From Candidatus Multivorans thiocomprendens (GTDB lineage: Bacteria > Acidobacteriota > Thermoanaerobaculia > Multivoradales > Multivoraceae): a stretch of DNA of 49,741 nt. Positions 46,211 through 49,741 of this stretch are shown in pieces (within the stretch, counting starts at the first letter, position 1; each line of letters begins with the position of its first letter). Below the pieces are notes generated by a model, which saw only the letters and a program-made list of their open reading frames with translations, had not been told where the DNA came from and did no database searches. The stretch lies in the NCBI GenBank assembly GCA_027493375.1, contig JAPVWO010000080.1:1-49741 (forward strand). The letters are read 5' to 3'. Both the position numbers and the translations under genes were made by a program.

Positions 46211-46227
46211 GCCGGCCTACGGCCGGC
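46211..46227. terminator. Convergent-gene hairpin with the AGGTCGCCGGC motif
   Basis: GCCGGCC-TAC-GGCCGGC forms a 7-bp hairpin between the stops of the DUF4143 gene and the transketolase gene. The adjacent GCCGGCGACCTTC equals the sequence at 12946-12958 beside the lolA stop, so this is a repeated element acting as a likely terminator. Confidence 0.45.
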
Positions 46228-46234
46228 GACCTTC

Positions 46235-48169
46235 CTAAAGCAGTTTTCGGGCCCGCTCGGCGATCGCTGCGGCGTTGATGCCCAGGTTCTCCACCAGGTC
46301 GCTGTACGGGGCGGAGGCGCCGAAGCGGTCGAGGCCGAGGACGTCGCCGTCGGAGCCGGTCCAGCGTTCCCAACCGAGAGTTGCCGCGGCTTCGACGGCG
46401 AGCCGGCGGCGGACGCCGGGCGGCAGGACCTCGTCGCGGTAGTCCCGGGACTGGGCGGCGAAGGCCTCCCAGGAGGGCATGCTGACGACGCGGACCGCGT
46501 GGCCTTCGGCGGTGAGCTCCTCGGCCGCTTCGAACGCGGGGGCGACCTCGGAGCCGGTGGCGATCAGGATCAGGTCGGGCTCGGCCTCGCCGCCCGCAAC
46601 GACGTAGGCGCCGCGGGCGACGCCTTCGAGGGCGCGATCTACCGTGGCTTCGAGCACCGGCAGCTTCTGGCGGGTCAGGACCAGCGCGCAGGGACCCACC
46701 GTCTCGAGCGCCAGCGCCCAGGCGGCGGCGGTCTCGTTGGCGTCGGCGGGGCGGACGACGACCAGCCCCGGCACGGCGCGCAGGTGCGCCAGGTGCTCGA
46801 TCGGCTGGTGGGTCGGTCCGTCCTCGCCCAGGAAGACGGAGTCGTGGGTGAAGACGTAGATCGCCCGGAGCTCCATCAGCGCCGCCAGCCGCAGGCTCGG
46901 CTTGAGGTAGTCGAGGAAGCAGAGGAAGGTGCCGCCGTAGGGACGGAACAGGCCGGACAGGGCCAGACCGTTCATCGCCGCGGCCATCGCGTGCTCGCGC
47001 ACGCCGAAACGGAAGTGGCGTGTCGGCGCGCCAGCGGCGTAGTCGCCCTCACCCTCGAGCAGGGTGTTGTTCGAGCCGGTCAGGTCCGCCGAACCCCCGG
47101 CGAGTTCCGGCACCAGGTCCTTGAGCGCGTTGAGCGTGACCCCGGAGGCGGAACGCGTGGCGACCGGGCCTGCCGCCGGGTGGAAGCGGGGCAGTGCGTC
47201 GCGCCAGCCCTCAGGCAACCCCACGGCCAGCCGGCGGTCGAACTCAGCCGCGTCTTCCGGGTACTCGCGACGGTAGGACTCCAACAACCGGGCCCATTCG
47301 GCCGCCGCCTCGGACCCGAAGTCCGCGGCCGGCGCGAACGCCGCACGGGCCGCGTCGGGCACCAGGAACTCGGGCTCGAGCGGCCAGCCCAGGGCTTCCT
47401 TGGTCGCCACCACCTCGTCACGGCCGAGTGGCGCGCCGTGCGAGGCGGCGCTGTCCTGCTTGTTCGGACTGCCGTAGCCGATGCGGGTGCGAACCTGGAT
47501 CAGGCTCGGACGGCTGGTTTCCGCGAGCGCCCTGAGATCCGTCGGACCGTCGATCGTGATTCGGTTCGCGTCGTAGAGGACGTTCAGCTTGCCTAGACCG
47601 AGGTGGCCGGCCATCGAGCAGGCCTCGGAGGCGACGCCTTCCATCAGGTCGCCGTCGGAGGCGAGCACCCAGGTCCGGTGATTGAACAGAACGTGGCCAG
47701 GACGGTTGAAGCGCACCGCCAGTAACTGCTCGGCGATCGCCATGCCGACCGCGGCCGAGATGCCCTGGCCGAGCGGCCCGGTCGTCACTTCGACGCCCGG
47801 CGTCAGACCATGTTCCGGGTGGCCCGGAGTGAGCGAGCCGTACTGCCGGAAGTTCCGGATCTCGTCCAGGCTCAGGTCGTAGCCGGCCAGGTGGAGCAGC
47901 CCGTAGATCAGCGCCGAGGCGTGGCCGCAGGAGAGGACGAAGCGGTCCCGGTTCGGCCACTGCGGATCGTTCGGTGCGAAGCGAAGGTACTTCGTCCACA
48001 GGAGCGCCGCCATCGCGGCCTGGCCCATCGGGGCGCCGGGATGGCCGCTGTTCGCCCGCTCGACCATGTCGACGGCGAGAAAGCGCAGCGTGTCCGTCGC
48101 GACGTCCAGCGGCTGACGCTGGGGCGGCCCGCCGGTATCGGGCGTTCCGGCGGCCTCGACCTGACTCAT
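46235..48169 (-). CDS. tkt: Transketolase with an internal ~34-residue deletion
   Basis: Transketolase moves two-carbon units between sugar phosphates using thiamine diphosphate. Motifs: [96 protein letters not shown], then the Pyr domain with [51 protein letters not shown] and the C-domain. Between IDG and RPSLI there are only 11 residues, against about 45 in E. coli TktA, so a strand-helix unit of the PP domain is missing although the frame is kept. The product is 644 residues instead of ~665-690. ATG 48169 is the natural start; the frame extends upstream without conserved sequence. Confidence 0.93.
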   Translation of the reverse strand: MSQVEAAGTPDTGGPPQRQPLDVATDTLRFLAVDMVERANSGHPGAPMGQAAMAALLWTKYLRFAPNDPQWPNRDRFVLSCGHASALIYGLLHLAGYDLSLDEIRNFRQYGSLTPGHPEHGLTPGVEVTTGPLGQGISAAVGMAIAEQLLAVRFNRPGHVLFNHRTWVLASDGDLMEGVASEACSMAGHLGLGKLNVLYDANRITIDGPTDLRALAETSRPSLIQVRTRIGYGSPNKQDSAASHGAPLGRDEVVATKEALGWPLEPEFLVPDAARAAFAPAADFGSEAAAEWARLLESYRREYPEDAAEFDRRLAVGLPEGWRDALPRFHPAAGPVATRSASGVTLNALKDLVPELAGGSADLTGSNNTLLEGEGDYAAGAPTRHFRFGVREHAMAAAMNGLALSGLFRPYGGTFLCFLDYLKPSLRLAALMELRAIYVFTHDSVFLGEDGPTHQPIEHLAHLRAVPGLVVVRPADANETAAAWALALETVGPCALVLTRQKLPVLEATVDRALEGVARGAYVVAGGEAEPDLILIATGSEVAPAFEAAEELTAEGHAVRVVSMPSWEAFAAQSRDYRDEVLPPGVRRRLAVEAAATLGWERWTGSDGDVLGLDRFGASAPYSDLVENLGINAAAIAERARKLL

Positions 48170-48317
48170 CGACGCGGGGTTCCTGTGGGTCGTGGGCGCT
48201 GCGGACGAAGGCGTGGCGAGGGGCCGGTCAAGCGGCGCCAAGCATACACGGGCTCCGGTCTGGGCGCTGCCGCTGAACCGGTTTGCTTTCGCGGAAGCGT
48301 GACTGGTCACAGGACGG

Positions 48318-48362
48318 TTGACATCATTGCCAGCACTCCCTAGCATCGCTGTCGTTGACAGC
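48318..48362 (+). promoter_or_regulatory. Promoter and operator of the VapBC-type module
   Basis: TTGACA (48318-48323), 17 bp, TAGCAT (48341-48346), with the predicted start falling in the perfect inverted repeat GCTGTC-GTT-GACAGC (48348-48362). Ribbon-helix-helix antitoxins usually repress their operon through such sites. The 148 bp on its left side, up to the transketolase start, show no other gene. Confidence 0.6.
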
Positions 48363-48394
48363 GTCTCCAGTGAGACCATCGAAGAGGAGCCGTC

Positions 48395-48628
48395 ATGCCG
48401 CAATTGACTGTCCGCAACGTACCGGTCCAGGTGGTCGCCGCTCTGAAGCTTCAGGCAGCGGCACGCGGCCGGTCCGCCGAAGCTGAGCACCGGGAGATCC
48501 TCCGCCGCGCTCTCGTGGCCGACGGAAGCGACTTCGCCGACCGCGCCGCCGCAATGCGCCGACGGCTCAGTTCCTCGGTCGACAGCACCGAGACGATTCG
48601 GGCCGACCGCGATCGGAACAACCAGTGA
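48395..48628 (+). CDS. vapB: FitA/VapB-like ribbon-helix-helix antitoxin
   Basis: The 77-residue protein has the sequence [37 protein letters not shown], the ribbon-helix-helix fold of the FitA (VapB) class, where the first strand contacts DNA. The C-terminal part ([17 protein letters not shown]) is a likely toxin-binding tail. GAGGAG lies 6 nt before the ATG. It overlaps the toxin gene by the bases GTGA, usual for such pairs. Confidence 0.9.
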   Translation: MPQLTVRNVPVQVVAALKLQAAARGRSAEAEHREILRRALVADGSDFADRAAAMRRRLSSSVDSTETIRADRDRNNQ

Positions 48629-49059
48629 ACGGTTGGGTGGTCGATGCCAGCGTCGCGGTGAAGTGGCTGGTTTCCGAGGAGTTCTCCGGCGAGGCGTCCG
48701 GCCTGCTCGAGGGGAACGCCACCCTGCTGGCGCCCGAGCTGCTGTTCGCGGAAGCGACGAACGCCCTCTGGGCGATGTGCCGCCGCGGCGACATGGGTCG
48801 CGAGGATCTGGCCGGCGCGGTGGCGCTGCTACGAAGGGCGCCGGTGGCGACGCCGGTGCCGATGCGCCAACTCGCCAGCGCCGCCTCTCAACTCAGCGTG
48901 GATCTCGGGCACCCGACCTACGACTGTTTCTACCTTGCTCTGGCGCTGCAGGAACGGCACCCGGTCGTCACCGCGGACATGCGCTTTCTCGGTCGGGTGC
49001 AAGGCCACCCCTATCTGGCGGACTCGATCCGACATATCGGAGACGTCGGTCGGAACTAG
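48625..49059 (+). CDS. vapC: VapC-like PIN-domain toxin
   Basis: PIN-domain toxins are Mg-dependent RNases. The 144-residue product has the acidic catalytic residues in [23 protein letters not shown], and the C-terminal [25 protein letters not shown], with four aspartate/glutamate positions as expected. It begins with GTG overlapping the antitoxin stop. Tandem order antitoxin-toxin is the classic one. Target RNA cannot be predicted. Confidence 0.92.
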   Translation: MNGWVVDASVAVKWLVSEEFSGEASGLLEGNATLLAPELLFAEATNALWAMCRRGDMGREDLAGAVALLRRAPVATPVPMRQLASAASQLSVDLGHPTYDCFYLALALQERHPVVTADMRFLGRVQGHPYLADSIRHIGDVGRN

Positions 49060-49091
49060 CGCCGCCGCTTAGGGCGACGGCTCCGAATTCC

Positions 49092-49607
49092 TCAGGGCCG
49101 CGAATCGAGGTAGCGGTCGACCGCCTTCTCCAACGCGGCGCTCCGCAGCCCGTTCTCCTTCGCGCGGGTGCGGGCCTCTTCCCGGTCCACACCCTGCCCC
49201 GCGACCAGGTAGGCGTAGTACAGAGCGCCGACCCGATTGCCCGAGGCGCAGTGGACGAGCACCGGGCCGTCCACCTTGCCCATCGCTTCGATGAAGCGCT
49301 CGAAGGTCTCGGGTAGCGCCAGCCGATCCGCGTCCACCGGCACGTTCAGGTAGGGCACGTCCAGGCTCTGAAGCGCCGCGGGCTCGTCGAAACCGCGGTT
49401 CTCGCCCTCGGCGCGCAGGTCCAGGACGAAGGCCAAGCCGTCGGCGGCCATCGCCTCGAGCTGTTCCTCCGTCGGCTGGCCGCCGAAGAGGAGGCCGGGC
49501 TCCGGGTGCTTCGCGCTGCGCAGGCCGTGGTCCTTCTCTTCGGCGACGACGACCGTCGCGGCGAGGACCAGGGCGGAAAGGGCGGTCACAACGGAGAGGT
49601 TACGCAT
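49092..49607 (-). CDS. Periplasmic protein-tyrosine-phosphatase-like (beta-lactamase hydrolase-like) protein
   Basis: The 171-residue protein has a signal peptide (MRNLSVVTALSALVLAATVVVAEE), then LRSAKHPEPGLLFGGQPTEEQLEAMAADGLAFVLDLRAEGE and the phosphatase loop VLVHCASGNRVGALYYAYL, a CX5R motif (Cys-Ala-Ser-Gly-Asn-Arg). This is the pattern of the BLH-type phosphatase domain. Export is unusual for such enzymes, which mostly act in the cytoplasm. Its ATG overlaps the stop of the MIP18-family gene by ATGA. Confidence 0.85.
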   Translation of the reverse strand: MRNLSVVTALSALVLAATVVVAEEKDHGLRSAKHPEPGLLFGGQPTEEQLEAMAADGLAFVLDLRAEGENRGFDEPAALQSLDVPYLNVPVDADRLALPETFERFIEAMGKVDGPVLVHCASGNRVGALYYAYLVAGQGVDREEARTRAKENGLRSAALEKAVDRYLDSRP

Positions 49608-49741
49608 CAGAAGAACCCCAATTCCAATTTCGCGGCCTCGCTCATCATCGCCGGATTCCAGGTCGGGTCCCAGACCACCTCGACCTCGGCGCCCTCGACG
49701 CCTTCGACGTCGCGCACGGTCCGCTCCACGTCGCCCGGCAG
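49607..49741 (-). CDS. MIP18/DUF59-family iron-sulfur assembly protein, C-terminal part (runs off the window end)
   Basis: The last 44 codons are visible: LPGDVERTVRDVEGVEGAEVEVVWDPTWNPAMMSEAAKLELGFF then TGA, which matches the end of DUF59 (SufT/PaaD-like) proteins, with WDPTWNP as the characteristic motif. Such proteins help load iron-sulfur clusters on target enzymes. The N-terminus lies outside the window. Its stop overlaps the start of the phosphatase gene as ATGA. Confidence 0.85.
   Translation of the reverse strand: MPGDVERTVRDVEGVEGAEVEVVWDPTWNPAMMSEAAKLELGFF

Overview
This is a high-GC chromosomal window from a diderm (LPS-making) bacterium, most likely an uncultured Acidobacteriota. 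The signs are genes for Kdo synthesis, LolA and Tat export; a tandem pair of VWFA-type proteins of the kind common in Acidobacteria; a CadC/ToxR-like winged-helix regulator fused to a TolB-like domain; and a set of lipoprotein hydrolases, sulfatases and a PQQ enzyme. I see no phage, insertion sequence, CRISPR array or rRNA. The species assignment is inference from gene content.

Layout. 1-3.4 kb: start of ftsH, tilS with a CAT-anticodon tRNA just upstream, an ArsR repressor, an ECF-like sigma factor, rpmG, tRNA-Asp and tRNA-Val, all on the minus strand. 3.6-7.0 kb: Mn-type superoxide dismutase, a C-terminal processing protease, tatA-tatC. 7.1-11.9 kb: a compact minus-strand operon kdsB-pyrG-kdsA-kdsD-kdsC that makes CMP-Kdo and also its CTP co-substrate. 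12-15.2 kb: a lipoprotein, then purH-lolA. 15.3-16.4 kb: tRNA-Phe followed by an ~800-nt structured non-coding RNA with its own promoter, a perfect 10-bp closing helix and a U-run; this is the most interesting object in the window. 16.7-22.1 kb: membrane regulator, aat-ychF-SGNH hydrolase operon, a large secreted protein of unknown function. 22.1-29.8 kb: a GMC oxidoreductase with a Tat-signal partner, an alkaline-phosphatase-superfamily lipoprotein, an SDR, a secreted repeat-rich protein and a polytopic glycosyltransferase-like protein. 29.8-33.7 kb: a run of broken or frameshifted genes (two VWFA copies, a PEGA-type protein, the end of an aminopeptidase-like protein). 35-49.7 kb: a membrane phosphodiesterase, purA, tRNA-Lys, a short PepSY protein, a DUF3604 lipoprotein, an arylsulfatase, a PQQ dehydrogenase with a heme-c domain, a DUF4143 ATPase behind a palindromic promoter, a transketolase with an internal deletion, a VapBC-type toxin-antitoxin pair, a periplasmic phosphatase and the end of a MIP18-family gene.

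Two regulatory themes recur. First, about a dozen genes have a TANNNT-like -10 box only 5-8 nt before the start codon, which predicts leaderless mRNAs; the core operons instead use Shine-Dalgarno sites. Second, several promoters are covered by perfect or near-perfect palindromes (26380-26399, 44988-45016, 48348-48362, 20663-20678), as expected for autoregulated or divergently controlled genes.
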